Source of the DNA: Stappia indica
GTDB lineage: Bacteria; Pseudomonadota; Alphaproteobacteria; Rhizobiales; Stappiaceae
Direction of reading: 5' to 3'
Assembly (NCBI RefSeq): GCF_001696535.1
Contig: NZ_MBQE01000003.1
Span: 496,001 to 560,000, forward strand
DNA length: 64,000 bases
Shown here: in pieces, positions 1-8,570 of the stretch
Position numbering within the stretch: the first letter of the stretch is position 1
Layout: each line of letters begins with the position of its first letter
Position numbers and translations under genes: made by a program
The notes under the pieces: generated by a model
What the model saw: the letters and a program-made list of their open reading frames with translations, nothing else
Databases searched by the model: none
Told to the model about the DNA's origin: nothing

Positions 1-98
1 TGCAAGGTTTCGCAAGATCTCGCGGGCGGTGAAACAAGATCCTTGCGCGAGGAACGTTGACGCGGCCTGCCCCGTGGACTATCAGGATCGTCAACTTC

Positions 99-149
99 CG
101 TGGTGATTTGAGCCGGCCGGCTTGCAGCCACGTTAAACAAGTCGCTAAA
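99..149 (+). promoter_or_regulatory. SAM-II riboswitch upstream of metZ
   Basis: The leader of metZ carries the SAM-II (metA-motif) aptamer. Stem P1 is CGTGG at 99-103 paired with CCACG at 128-132. The conserved GATTTG lies inside the loop (105-110), and the A-rich 3' segment GTTAAACAAGTCGCTAAA (132-149) forms the pseudoknot strand. SAM-II elements are known mainly from alphaproteobacteria, in front of metA, metX and metZ, where SAM binding lowers expression. The position 63 bases before the metZ start, followed by a terminator, fits that role. Recognition is by motif and context, not by a covariance search. Confidence 0.9.
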
Positions 150-151
150 CA

Positions 152-195
152 GGCCGGGTTGCAAAGACCCCGGCCCATTCACGGCCGGGGTTTTT
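152..195 (+). terminator. Intrinsic terminator with overlapping antiterminator in metZ leader
   Basis: A 9-bp GC-rich stem pairs 167-175 with 183-191 around a 7-base loop and runs into a T tract ending at 195, all before the metZ start codon. The left arm can instead pair with GGCCGGG at 152-158 (to CCCGGCC at 169-175), which would prevent the terminator. These mutually exclusive helices start three bases after the SAM-II aptamer, so the riboswitch probably works by transcription attenuation. CCGGCC at 113-118 inside the aptamer is a possible third partner for 152-157. Confidence 0.75.
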
Positions 196-211
196 GCGTT
201 TGGAGAACGGC

Positions 212-1408
212 ATGACGACGAACAGGCACGGCTGGCACCCCGAGACGACGCTGGTGCATAGCGGAACGACACGCTCCCCCTACGGGGAAACCTCCGAGGC
301 GATGTACCTGACGCAGGGCTTCGTCTACGCCACGGCCGAGGCGGCCGAGGCGAGGTTCAACGGCGACGATCCCGGCTTCGTCTATTCGCGCTATGCCAAC
401 CCGACCGTCGCGATGTTCGAGAACCGCATCGCCGCGCTGGAAGGCGCGGAAGCCGCCCGCGCCACCGCCAGCGGCATGGCCGCCGTCAACCTGGCGCTGA
501 TGGCCTGCTGCAAGGCCGGCGACCACGTGGTCGCCGCCAAGGCGCTGTTCGGCTCGTGCCGCTACATCGTCGAGACCCTGCTGCCGCGCTTCGGCGTCTC
601 CTCGACGCTGGTCGACGGCACCGACCTCGACGCCTGGCGCGCCGCCATCCGCCCGGAGACGGTCGCCTGCTTCCTGGAGAGCCCGACCAACCCGACGCTG
701 GAAGTGATCGACATCGCCGCCGTCGCCGAGATGGCCCATGCGGTCGGCGCCAAGCTGATCGTCGACAATGTCTTCGCGACGCCGATCTGGCAGTCGCCGC
801 TGTCGCTGGGCGCCGACATCGTCGTCTATTCCGCCACCAAGCATATCGACGGCCAGGGCCGCTGCCTGGGCGGCGTGGTGCTGGGCACCGAGGAGTGGAT
901 CACCGACGAGGTGATGCCGTTCATGAAGCATACCGGCCCGGCGATGAGCCCGTTCAACGCCTGGGTGATGCTGAAGGGGCTGGAGACGCTGGCCCTGCGC
1001 GTGGAGCGCCAGACCCGCACCGCCTCGCGGCTGGCCGATGTGCTGGCCGAGCACCCGGCGGTCGCCCGGCTGATCTATCCCGGCCGCGCCGACCACCCGC
1101 AGGCCGAGGTGGCCCGCCGCCAGATGAAGGCGGGCTCGACCATGCTGGCGCTGGAGCTGAAGGGGGGCAAGGAGGCGGCCTTCCGCGCCTCCAACGCGCT
1201 CAAGATCGTCAAGATGTCCAACAACCTCGGCGATGCCCGCAGCCTGATCACCCATCCGGCGACGACGACGCACCAGTCGGTCGCGGAAGAGGCGAGGGCG
1301 GAGCTCGGCATCAACGACGGGCTGCTGCGCCTGTCGGTCGGCCTGGAGCACGAGGACGACCTGGCGGCCGACCTGCTGACCGCGCTGGACGTGGCCCACA
1401 ACGCCTAA
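212..1408 (+). CDS. metZ: O-succinylhomoserine sulfhydrylase
   Basis: A 398-aa PLP-dependent enzyme of the Cys/Met metabolism family. It makes homocysteine from O-succinylhomoserine and sulfide in cytoplasmic methionine synthesis. The PLP lysine is in SATKHIDGQGR (Lys about 210), and the SGMAAVN and DNVFATP motifs are typical. The SAM-II riboswitch upstream separates it from cystathionine enzymes of the same family and supports metZ. The ATG at 212 is preferred because TGGAGA lies just before it; a TTG at 194 would sit inside the terminator T tract. Its stop overlaps the convergent neighbour by four bases. Confidence 0.93.
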   Translation: MTTNRHGWHPETTLVHSGTTRSPYGETSEAMYLTQGFVYATAEAAEARFNGDDPGFVYSRYANPTVAMFENRIAALEGAEAARATASGMAAVNLALMACCKAGDHVVAAKALFGSCRYIVETLLPRFGVSSTLVDGTDLDAWRAAIRPETVACFLESPTNPTLEVIDIAAVAEMAHAVGAKLIVDNVFATPIWQSPLSLGADIVVYSATKHIDGQGRCLGGVVLGTEEWITDEVMPFMKHTGPAMSPFNAWVMLKGLETLALRVERQTRTASRLADVLAEHPAVARLIYPGRADHPQAEVARRQMKAGSTMLALELKGGKEAAFRASNALKIVKMSNNLGDARSLITHPATTTHQSVAEEARAELGINDGLLRLSVGLEHEDDLAADLLTALDVAHNA

Positions 1409-2007
1409 AGCAGCCGCGACACCATGACGAGACGCGCGGTCGCCGAGACCGCGCAGACCGCCGCGAAGGCCCAGGCGATGGGGGCGAAGGCGGCCGGAAA
1501 CAGGCAGAAGGCGAGGAAGACGGCGATCGTCTCCGCGCCTTCCGCAAGCCCGCCGAGATAGTAGAGCGACTTGGCCCCTTGCGCGCTGGTCGAGAACCCG
1601 CGCTTTTCCGCCATGATCGCGAAGCCGAGAAAACTCGCCCCGTTCATGTAGAAGCTGAACAGCAGCGCGCTGGCCGCCAGCGCGTTGGCGGCCGGGTCGG
1701 CGAGCGCGAAGGCGAAGGGGATCGCCCCGTAGAAGAAGAAATCCAGCACGATGTCGAGATAGCCGCCGCGATCCGTGCGGGCGCGGGCGCGCGCCACCGC
1801 GCCGTCGAGCCCGTCCGCCAGCCGGTTGGCGAGGATCAGCAGCGCGGCAAGGAGCGGCGCGTGCCAGCAGATCGCGAAGGCCGCGGCGATGCCGCAGGCA
1901 AAGCCTGCGAGCGTCACCGCATCGGCGCCCACACCCGCAGCCGCAAGGCGCCGGCCGGCCGCATTCAGCGGCGGATCGATGAGCGGCCTCAAGCGGGCGT
2001 CGAACAT
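1405..2007 (-). CDS. CDP-alcohol phosphatidyltransferase family protein
   Basis: A 200-aa membrane protein with the full signature D-G-x2-D-G-x2-A-R-x8-G-x3-D-x3-D (from DGLDGAVAR to YLDIVLD, about residues 68-92), which binds Mg2+ and the CDP-alcohol in phospholipid synthesis. Several hydrophobic segments follow. The alcohol acceptor cannot be read from sequence, so pgsA, pssA and pcs are all unproven; the family includes many stand-alone members of this size in alphaproteobacteria. The ATG at 2007 (MFDARLRP) is chosen because upstream codons encode Pro/Arg-rich filler without family similarity. It converges on metZ and is divergent from apaG. Confidence 0.85.
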   Translation of the reverse strand: MFDARLRPLIDPPLNAAGRRLAAAGVGADAVTLAGFACGIAAAFAICWHAPLLAALLILANRLADGLDGAVARARARTDRGGYLDIVLDFFFYGAIPFAFALADPAANALAASALLFSFYMNGASFLGFAIMAEKRGFSTSAQGAKSLYYLGGLAEGAETIAVFLAFCLFPAAFAPIAWAFAAVCAVSATARLVMVSRLL

Positions 2008-2188
2008 GGGGCGGGTCCTTCGGCAGGCGGAAAAGCCTCGATCCAAGGCAATGCCGCGGACGGCGCGCGGGCGCAAGCGGCAGGGCGGTAAAATCGCCGT
2101 CACGGTTCGGCGATCCGCCCCCCCGCGCAAGGGGCTGGAAAACCGGGAGAACCGGATTAGATTGCGGGACCATCGGCACGCGCCGGCA

Positions 2189-2224
2189 GGCGGCCGGACT
2201 GGCGGCCGGACTGGCGGCAGGACG
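2189..2224. repeat. Three 12-bp tandem repeats before apaG
   Basis: Unit GGCGGCCGGACT occurs at 2189-2200 and 2201-2212, with a third degenerate copy at 2213-2224. It lies in the divergent 250-bp spacer between the phosphatidyltransferase and apaG, 34 bases before the apaG start. It may only reflect replication slippage in GC-rich DNA. Confidence 0.7.
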
Positions 2225-2257
2225 GGCCGCGACGACAGACAAGGCGGAAGGACAGGC

Positions 2258-2650
2258 ATGTACCGGGCGGTGACGCGCGATATCCAGGTGACGGTGGAGC
2301 CGCACTATCTCGCCGACGAATCCAACCCGGACGACAGCCGCTTCGTGTGGGCCTACTCGGTCGACATCGTCAATCTGGGGCTCGACACGGTGCGCCTGCG
2401 CGCCCGCCACTGGCGCATCGTCGATGCGCTGGGCCGGCTGGAGGAGGTGCGGGGCCTTGGCGTCGTCGGCGAGCAGCCGGTGCTCGCGCCCGGCGAGCGG
2501 TTCGAATACACCTCCGGCTGCCCGTTGCGCACCAGCTCCGGCATGATGGAGGGCAGCTACCAGATGGAGACCGTCGACGGCGAACGCTTCGACGTGACGA
2601 TCCCGGCCTTCTCGCTCGACATTCCCGGCACGGCGCGCAGCATCAACTGA
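2258..2650 (+). CDS. apaG: ApaG family protein
   Basis: A 130-aa protein with the ApaG (DUF525) fibronectin-type-III-like fold. Strands carry the family motifs FVWAYSVDIVN near residue 30, LRARHWRI near 50, VVGEQPVLAPGE near 72 and the YTSGCPL and SGMMEGSYQM blocks near 88-106. ApaG proteins are linked to Co2+ and Mg2+ homeostasis and have been reported to bind nucleotide pyrophosphates; the exact activity is unsettled. The ATG at 2258 follows GGAAGG with good spacing and matches the usual 125-130-aa length. It appears monocistronic. Confidence 0.93.
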   Translation: MYRAVTRDIQVTVEPHYLADESNPDDSRFVWAYSVDIVNLGLDTVRLRARHWRIVDALGRLEEVRGLGVVGEQPVLAPGERFEYTSGCPLRTSSGMMEGSYQMETVDGERFDVTIPAFSLDIPGTARSIN

Positions 2651-2829
2651 CCGCGGCGCCTGCGCAAGGCCGGCGCCGAACGCAGGTCTGCCCTGCCGTT
2701 CCCGCCCTTGAACGGAACGGGAGGCAGGTTATATCAGGGCCCTGAGGACGACCTCACCCGGCAGCGCTTCGCGCCAATGCCGGGCTAGATCGGCCGGGAC
2801 GACCCGGTTTGCAAAACCGGGAGCTTCCC

Positions 2830-3261
2830 ATGCGTTCGACCCTCGACCGTATCCGCCACGCCCTTGCCTTCGAGATCATCGGCCTTGCCATCATCACGCC
2901 GCTCGGCGCGCTGCTGTTCGGCCTGGCGCTGGCCGACATGGGCGTGATCGGCGTTGCCGCCGCCACGCTCGCGACGGTGTGGACCTATATCTACAATCTC
3001 GGCTTCGACCACGCGATGATGGCGCTGCGCGGCGACACGGCGAAGACCCTGCGCCTGCGCATCGTCCACGCGCTGCTGTTCGAACTCGGCCTGCTGGTGA
3101 TCCTGGTGCCGCCGATCGCCTGGTATCTCGACATCGGCCTCATCGAGGCGCTGGTGATGGATGCGGCGCTGGCGCTGTTCTACGTGGTCTACGCCTTCGT
3201 CTTCAACCTGGCCTACGACACGGTGTTTCCGGTGCCGCGCCCGGCCTTGCAGGACGGATAG
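2830..3261 (+). CDS. PACE family multidrug efflux transporter
   Basis: A 143-aa four-helix membrane protein made of two repeated bacterial-transmembrane-pair units, as in AceI of Acinetobacter. The first repeat starts R-I-x-H-A-x3-F-E (RIRHALAFE, near residue 8), and the second begins RIVHALLFELG near residue 77, each followed by a second helix. PACE pumps export biocides such as chlorhexidine across the inner membrane. The ATG at 2830 starts at MRSTLDR; a TTG seven codons earlier is less likely. A hairpin terminator follows. Confidence 0.88.
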   Translation: MRSTLDRIRHALAFEIIGLAIITPLGALLFGLALADMGVIGVAAATLATVWTYIYNLGFDHAMMALRGDTAKTLRLRIVHALLFELGLLVILVPPIAWYLDIGLIEALVMDAALALFYVVYAFVFNLAYDTVFPVPRPALQDG

Positions 3262-3297
3262 GGCAAGATCCACAGGTCAGGTGCTGAGATCTCTTCG

Positions 3298-3327
3298 CGG
3301 CGACAGGCAGACAGCCTGTCGCCGTTT
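3298..3327 (+). terminator. Hairpin terminator after PACE gene
   Basis: A perfect 11-bp stem (3298-3308 with 3314-3324) has a 5-base loop and is followed by only TTT. The stem is strong and the U tract weak. It lies between the PACE stop at 3261 and an AT-richer stretch (3360-3440) that could hold the promoter for the next gene. Confidence 0.6.
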
Positions 3328-3509
3328 GCCGTTGAAGCGGCAACGACGGCCCCATCTTGTAAACGTCGTATAAATAGTACGAAGGTTATGTTCGATCTCT
3401 TCGACAGGCGAATCGTGAATCGTCTGTTAATATGTGTTTACCCTTCGGGGTTTTTCTGGGGAGGACCTGCAATGTCGAACGAGGCAGGGGCCGGTTGAGG
3501 GGAACGGGG

Positions 3510-5594
3510 ATGCGCAACACGGTGAGAGATCCCGGCGCCCTGGCGCCGTCGCCGTCGCAGCTGCACCTGCATGCCTACCGTTCGTCGTTCGATACTGCCT
3601 CCGTCCGCATCCTGTTCTTCGACCGCAACCTCGTCGTGCGCGACGTCAACGCCGCCCTGCTGGAGACCGAAGAGCTCGACAGGGCCGGCTTCGTCGGTCG
3701 CCACCTGTCCGATGTCATGGGCAAGGCCGTCTACGAGCGCCGGATGCCGCAGATCGAGGCGGCGCTGGCGGGCGAAGCGCAGGTCTCCGTGGAATGGGGT
3801 CTTCGCCGCGCGACCCGGGGCCAGCTGCTGCGCATCCGCCACGAGCCGGTGCGTGACGAGACCGGCGATGTGGTCGGCGTGCTGTTGTCTATGGAAGACC
3901 GCACCGACCTGCACGAGCTGGAACAGCGCGTGTCGATGCAGGACGAGGTCATCCGCCAGACCTCCGACGCGCTGGCCGTGGTCGACCGCGGCTTCAGCTT
4001 CCTGTGGGCCAATCCCGCCTATGCGATGATCTGGAACCGCCTGCCCGAGGAAGTCGTGGGCGTGCCGGTGCCCGATGTCATCGGCATGGACGGGTTCGAG
4101 GAGCGTGTGCTGCCGCACCTGACCCGCTGCTTTGCCGGCGAGGTGGTGCAATACGACCTCGTCAGGCCGCGCGCCGACGGCGAGGACACGCATTATTCCG
4201 TCCGCCTGGAGCCGCTGAAGGGCGAGGACGACACGCTGATCGGCGCCATCGTCAACATGCGCGACGTCACCGAGACGGCGCAGCTCGACCGCCGCATGCG
4301 CCGCCAGGCGCTGCTGGACACGCTGACGGAACTGGCCAACCGCCACGCGCTGGAAAGCGAACTCGGCCGTCGCATCGAGCTGTGCTCCGGCGAGGGCGGC
4401 TGCAATGCAGGCTGCCGCACGGCGCTGTTGCTGGTCGATCTCGACGACTTCAAGGTGGTCAACGACCTGGCCGGCCACACCGCGGGCGATGCCTTGCTGC
4501 GCCAGGTGGCGAGCCTGCTGAGGAGCCTCGACCCGGATGCCTTCGTCGCGCGACTGGGCGGCGACGAATTCGCGCTGGTCGTCGATGTCGCCGACGAGGC
4601 GGTAGCCGTATCGCTGGGCGAGCGGGTGGTCCACTCGATCGAGGCGGTCGGTTTCTCCTGGAACGGCGAGCTGTTTTCCATCGGCGCCAGCGTCGGCATC
4701 GCGCTGCTCGACCGGGAGGCCTTCGCCGCCTCCACGCCGGCGGTGCAGGACGTGCTGAACTGGGCGGACCGGGCCTGCCTGGTCGCCAAGGAAAAGGGCG
4801 GCGCGCGCCTGTCGGTGTTCCACCCAGACGACAACGAGATGCGGGCGCGCTTCGAGGAAATCGGCAATTTCCAGGTGGTGCAGAACGCGCTGCAGCACGA
4901 CCGGTTCGAGCTGTTCCTGATGCCGGTCGCCCCGGTCGACGATACCAGCCGGCCCTGGCACGAGGTGCTGCTGCGGGTGCTGTCGGAAGACGGGCGGCCG
5001 CTGCCGCCAGCCGGTTTCATCACCGCCGCCGAGCGCCACGGGCTGATGAGCCGGGTCGACCGCTGGGTGGTGGAGACGGTGCTGCAGCGCCTGCCGCAGC
5101 TTCCGGCCGATGCGCATCTGTCGATCAACCTGTCCGGCCAGTCGATCGGCGATCCGATCTTCTGCGACTTCCTTCTGTCGGCGCTGGATGCGGCGGCCGT
5201 CGCTCCCGGCCGTCTCGCCTTCGAGATCACCGAGACCTCGGCCGTGCGCTCGATGGAGACGGCGCTCGACCTGATCGCCGGCCTGAAGGCGCGCGGCGTC
5301 GACGTGGTGCTCGACGATTTCGGCTCCGGCCTGTCGTCCTTCGGCTACCTGCGCCGCTTCGATGTCGACATGCTGAAGATCGACGGAAACATCATCGGCA
5401 ATGTGCGCGAGGACAAGGTGCAGCAGACCATCGTGGCCGGCATCGTCGCCGTGGCCGAGGTGATGCAGGTGCGTGTCGTAGCGGAATATGTGGAGGATCG
5501 CGAGACGATGGAGGTCTTGCGCGATCTCGGCGTCAGTCTCGTCCAGGGTTTTTATATCGGGCGGCCTGTTTCCTGGACGGATGTTTTTGAGTGA
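3510..5594 (+). CDS. PAS-GGDEF-EAL cyclic-di-GMP enzyme (copy 1)
   Basis: A 694-aa protein with two N-terminal PAS-like sensor domains (about 15-140 and 145-265), then GGDEF (about 280-440, intact ARLGGDEF) and EAL (about 450-690). The EAL domain has EVL for EAL (HEVLLRV), and the metal and catalytic blocks SINLSG, FEITET, DDFGSG, LKIDG and AEYVE are present. The glutamine of the usual Q-P-I strand is methionine (LMPVAPV). No RxxD inhibitory site precedes GGDEF. It probably makes or degrades c-di-GMP under PAS control; the net direction is unclear. The ATG at 3510 follows GAGGGG; an ATG at 3432 would add 26 poorly conserved residues. The next gene is a paralogue. Confidence 0.9.
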   Translation: MRNTVRDPGALAPSPSQLHLHAYRSSFDTASVRILFFDRNLVVRDVNAALLETEELDRAGFVGRHLSDVMGKAVYERRMPQIEAALAGEAQVSVEWGLRRATRGQLLRIRHEPVRDETGDVVGVLLSMEDRTDLHELEQRVSMQDEVIRQTSDALAVVDRGFSFLWANPAYAMIWNRLPEEVVGVPVPDVIGMDGFEERVLPHLTRCFAGEVVQYDLVRPRADGEDTHYSVRLEPLKGEDDTLIGAIVNMRDVTETAQLDRRMRRQALLDTLTELANRHALESELGRRIELCSGEGGCNAGCRTALLLVDLDDFKVVNDLAGHTAGDALLRQVASLLRSLDPDAFVARLGGDEFALVVDVADEAVAVSLGERVVHSIEAVGFSWNGELFSIGASVGIALLDREAFAASTPAVQDVLNWADRACLVAKEKGGARLSVFHPDDNEMRARFEEIGNFQVVQNALQHDRFELFLMPVAPVDDTSRPWHEVLLRVLSEDGRPLPPAGFITAAERHGLMSRVDRWVVETVLQRLPQLPADAHLSINLSGQSIGDPIFCDFLLSALDAAAVAPGRLAFEITETSAVRSMETALDLIAGLKARGVDVVLDDFGSGLSSFGYLRRFDVDMLKIDGNIIGNVREDKVQQTIVAGIVAVAEVMQVRVVAEYVEDRETMEVLRDLGVSLVQGFYIGRPVSWTDVFE

Positions 5595-5718
5595 ACGAGG
5601 TCGGTTACTCCCCTAACTGTAATAAAAATTCGCGCTATGGTAGAGATTGGCAGATGAGGCGCTGCATGCTGACCGGCTGTTGCGGAACCTCGCCGGTAAC
5701 CGGGTGCGGAAGGCTGCA

Positions 5719-7884
5719 ATGGCGTATGGATCCCGTGGCATGAGCGGAAGCGGTTTCGACGGCCTTTTTCGGACGACCGAGCTTCCGGCGAACAAAAGCC
5801 GCGGGATGCCGACACGCGCGGTCGAGCTCGGCGAAGACTGGCCGATTTCCATCGACCGCGACGCCGTGCGAACCGCGATCATCGAGATGAACCGCGCCGG
5901 CGTGGTCGTATGCGACCGCGACTACCGGATCTGGGATGTCGACGGCGCGTTCCTCGACATGGAGAACCTGACGCGCGAGGAGGTCATCGGCCGGCATCTG
6001 GTCGAGATCGTCGGCGAACGGGTCTTTTCCTTGCGAAAGCCGCATATCGACAACGCCTTTGCCGGCCATGCTTGCCGCCTGCGGGTGCAGGGGGTGCGCG
6101 CACGCATGGCTGGGCGCCTGTTCGAGGTGTCGATCCAGCCGGTCGAGGCGCCCGGCGGCGACGTCGCCTGCGTCGTCGTGTCGGTCCGCGACGTCAGCCA
6201 GTTCGAGGCGATGACCGAGCGGCTGTCGCTGCACGAGGAAATCGTCCGCCAGACCACCGACCGGATCTCGGTGATCGGCACCGACTTCCGCTACAAGTTC
6301 ACCAATGCCTCGAACGCGGCATTCTACGGCATGGAGCCGGAAGAGTTCCGGGGGCTGCATGTCACCGAGCTGATCGGTGCCGAGCGTTTCGACAGGCGCG
6401 CGCGGACCTATTTCCTGCGCTGCTTTTCGGGAACCTCCGTCGAATACGAGCACGATCTGGTCGACCCGTCCGGCGAAACGCGCTTCCTGCGGGTGCGCAT
6501 GGACCCGTATCGCGATGCCGACGGCACCATTTCCGCGGCCATCGTGGTGATGCGCGACATCACCGAGGCCAGCCTGATGGAGAAGAAGCTGCGGCGGCAG
6601 GCGCGCGAGGACGCGCTGACCGGGCTCGCCAACCGGCACGTGCTGCAGGCGGACCTGGAAGACGTGATCGCCCGGGCGGTCGCCGCCGGCGAGCGGGCCG
6701 CGCTGCTGACCATAGACCTCGACGACTTCAAGATCGTCAACGACATTTCCGGCCATAGCGGCGGCGATGCGCTGCTGTGCCAGATCGCCGGCCTGCTGAA
6801 GAGCCGCGAGGCGGAGGGACGGGTGCGCTGCGCCCGGCTCGGCGGCGACGAGTTCGCCGTGGTGCTGAACGGCGCGGACGAGGCCGAGGCGCTGGCCTTC
6901 GGCAACCGCCTGGTCTCCGACCTTGCCACGATGCGGTTCGCCTGGGGCGGCATCACCCATGCGGTGACCGCCAGCGTCGGCATTGCCCTGATCGAGCCGC
7001 AGTCGGACGGCGGACTGCCGCTGACCGTGTTCCAGCTGCTCAACCGGGCCGATCGCGCCTGCCTCTACGGCAAGGAGATCGGCGGCGCGCGGGCGGTGGT
7101 CTTCCGCCCCGATGCGGAGGAAATGATCGCCCGGCAGATGGATGTGGGCAATGTCCAGATCATCTCGCACGCGGCCGAGACCGAGCGCTTCCAGCTCTAC
7201 ACCATGCCGATCCTGCCGGTGGACGGGCGCAGCCAGCCGATCCGCGAGGTGCTGCTGCGCGTGATCGGCGAGGACGGGCGCGTGCTGGCGCCGGCGGCGC
7301 TGATCGGCTCGGCCGAGCGGCACGGATTGATGCCGCGCATCGACCGCTGGGTGGTCTCGACCGTGCTGGCCAATGTCGACAAGGTGGAGGCGGGCACGCG
7401 GCTGTCCATCAACCTGTCCGGCCTGTCGGTCGGCGATCCTGAGTTCAAGGATTTTCTGCTCTGCGCGCTCGACCGGCACCCGGACGCGGCAACGCGCCTG
7501 TGCTTCGAGATCACCGAGACGGCAGCGGTCAGGAGCCTTGCCACCGCGCAGGCGCTGACCGGCGAGCTGCGCCGGCGCGGCTGCGGCGTCATTCTCGACG
7601 ACTTCGGCTCGGGCCTGTCGTCCTTCGCCTATCTGCGCCACTTCCCCGTCGACGCGCTGAAGATCGACGGCGCGATCATCGGCGACGTGGTTCACGACGA
7701 GTTTCAGCAGACGGTGGTTGCCGGGCTGGTCGCCATCGCCGCCAAGCTCGGCGTCGGCGTCATCGCCGAATATGTCGAGACGGCGGAAATGCAGGCGGTG
7801 CTGCGCGACCTCGGGGTCACGCAGGTGCAGGGCTATCACGTCGGCAGGCCGACGCCTTGGGTTGGTTACGGCCTGCCGGGCTGA
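5719..7884 (+). CDS. PAS-GGDEF-EAL cyclic-di-GMP enzyme (copy 2)
   Basis: A 721-aa paralogue of the preceding gene with the same order: two PAS-like domains (about 45-170 and 175-300), GGDEF (about 310-465, intact ARLGGDEF) and EAL (about 475-715). It shares EVL instead of EAL (REVLLRV), Met in place of the Q-P-I glutamine (YTMPILPV) and the lack of an upstream RxxD site. The catalytic blocks FEITET, DDFGSG, LKIDG and AEYVE are intact. The ATG at 5719 follows CGGAAGG; a TTG at 5647 and an ATG at 5740 are alternatives. The 124-base spacer from copy 1 has no clear terminator, so the pair may be cotranscribed. Confidence 0.9.
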   Translation: MAYGSRGMSGSGFDGLFRTTELPANKSRGMPTRAVELGEDWPISIDRDAVRTAIIEMNRAGVVVCDRDYRIWDVDGAFLDMENLTREEVIGRHLVEIVGERVFSLRKPHIDNAFAGHACRLRVQGVRARMAGRLFEVSIQPVEAPGGDVACVVVSVRDVSQFEAMTERLSLHEEIVRQTTDRISVIGTDFRYKFTNASNAAFYGMEPEEFRGLHVTELIGAERFDRRARTYFLRCFSGTSVEYEHDLVDPSGETRFLRVRMDPYRDADGTISAAIVVMRDITEASLMEKKLRRQAREDALTGLANRHVLQADLEDVIARAVAAGERAALLTIDLDDFKIVNDISGHSGGDALLCQIAGLLKSREAEGRVRCARLGGDEFAVVLNGADEAEALAFGNRLVSDLATMRFAWGGITHAVTASVGIALIEPQSDGGLPLTVFQLLNRADRACLYGKEIGGARAVVFRPDAEEMIARQMDVGNVQIISHAAETERFQLYTMPILPVDGRSQPIREVLLRVIGEDGRVLAPAALIGSAERHGLMPRIDRWVVSTVLANVDKVEAGTRLSINLSGLSVGDPEFKDFLLCALDRHPDAATRLCFEITETAAVRSLATAQALTGELRRRGCGVILDDFGSGLSSFAYLRHFPVDALKIDGAIIGDVVHDEFQQTVVAGLVAIAAKLGVGVIAEYVETAEMQAVLRDLGVTQVQGYHVGRPTPWVGYGLPG

Positions 7885-7896
7885 GCCGGGCAGGCC
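7870..7896 (+). terminator. Hairpin across the stop codon of the GGDEF-EAL gene
   Basis: GGCCTGCC (7870-7877) pairs with GGCAGGCC (7889-7896), enclosing the TGA at 7882. There is no T tract. It lies between two convergent genes 22 bases apart and may serve both strands. Confidence 0.4.
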
Positions 7897-7906
7897 TGTC
7901 CGGCCG

Positions 7907-8320
7907 TCAGGTGGTGCGGTAGCGGGCCTGGGCGCCGCGCTCGATGGCGGCGACGGTCAGCTTGTCGAGGCCGAGCGCATCGCGCAGCAGCTGCAGCACC
8001 CGCAGCTCTTCCTGGGCAACGGCCACATCGGCGATGGCGATCTCCACACCCAGCGCATAGGCGGTGTCGCGATAGGCCGGCGGCACGCTGGCGGCGATCA
8101 CCGCGAAGGTGTTCGACATGCCGTTCTCCGCCTGCAGGCGCTCGCCGCAATCCTGCGACACGGCAACGATGCGCTGCTGGTCGAAGCTGGAGAAGACCGG
8201 CAGCGTCTTGATGATCTCGCCGATGGAATGCAGCTCCTTGTCGGTCATGCTGCTGTCGGAGGCCGACACCATCACCATCACGTAGATCAGGGCTTCCTGG
8301 AGGCTGACGCGTTCGCTCAT
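7907..8320 (-). CDS. TerB-like (tellurite-resistance B fold) protein
   Basis: A 137-aa all-helical soluble protein of the TerB superfamily, in the short stand-alone form common in Hyphomicrobiales. It begins SLQEALIYVMVMVSASDSSMTDKEL with the acidic S/D-x-x-M-x-x-E pattern after helix 1. It ends with EELRVLQLLRDALGLDKLTV, the second copy of the acidic helix pair. Family members resemble metal- or Ca-binding EF-like helical bundles; no direct link to tellurite is shown here because the ter operon is absent. The ATG at 8320 is the only reasonable start. Function unknown. Confidence 0.8.
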   Translation of the reverse strand: MSERVSLQEALIYVMVMVSASDSSMTDKELHSIGEIIKTLPVFSSFDQQRIVAVSQDCGERLQAENGMSNTFAVIAASVPPAYRDTAYALGVEIAIADVAVAQEELRVLQLLRDALGLDKLTVAAIERGAQARYRTT

Positions 8321-8570
8321 CGGATCTGCGGACCTTTCTTGACCTTCCGTTCGCGGTTGCGTTTTCCCCTAGCCGCCCGAGGCGGCGAGCGCAAGACGCC
8401 CATGGTCGCAAGGCCGCAAGCTGCGGCGATTTTTTGCAATGCGAAGGTTCCGTTCGGCCCGGAAACGCTCTAGTGTCGCGCGCCGGCCTGGCCGCGCGCC
8501 CGCGCGTCCCGCCGGCCGGTTTTGCGAATACCCCAATCCCGAAACACAAGACAAAGACAACGGTCCGCAC

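Noticed and set aside
179-2410. Long minus-strand frame across metZ and apaG.
   Set aside because: It runs over three genes on both strands without motifs; the riboswitch-metZ unit is on plus.
3356-3372. GTAAACGTCG resembling the MerR/LiuR half-site, upstream of a GGDEF-EAL gene.
   Set aside because: Only one arm, and no link to acyl-CoA metabolism; chance match is likely.
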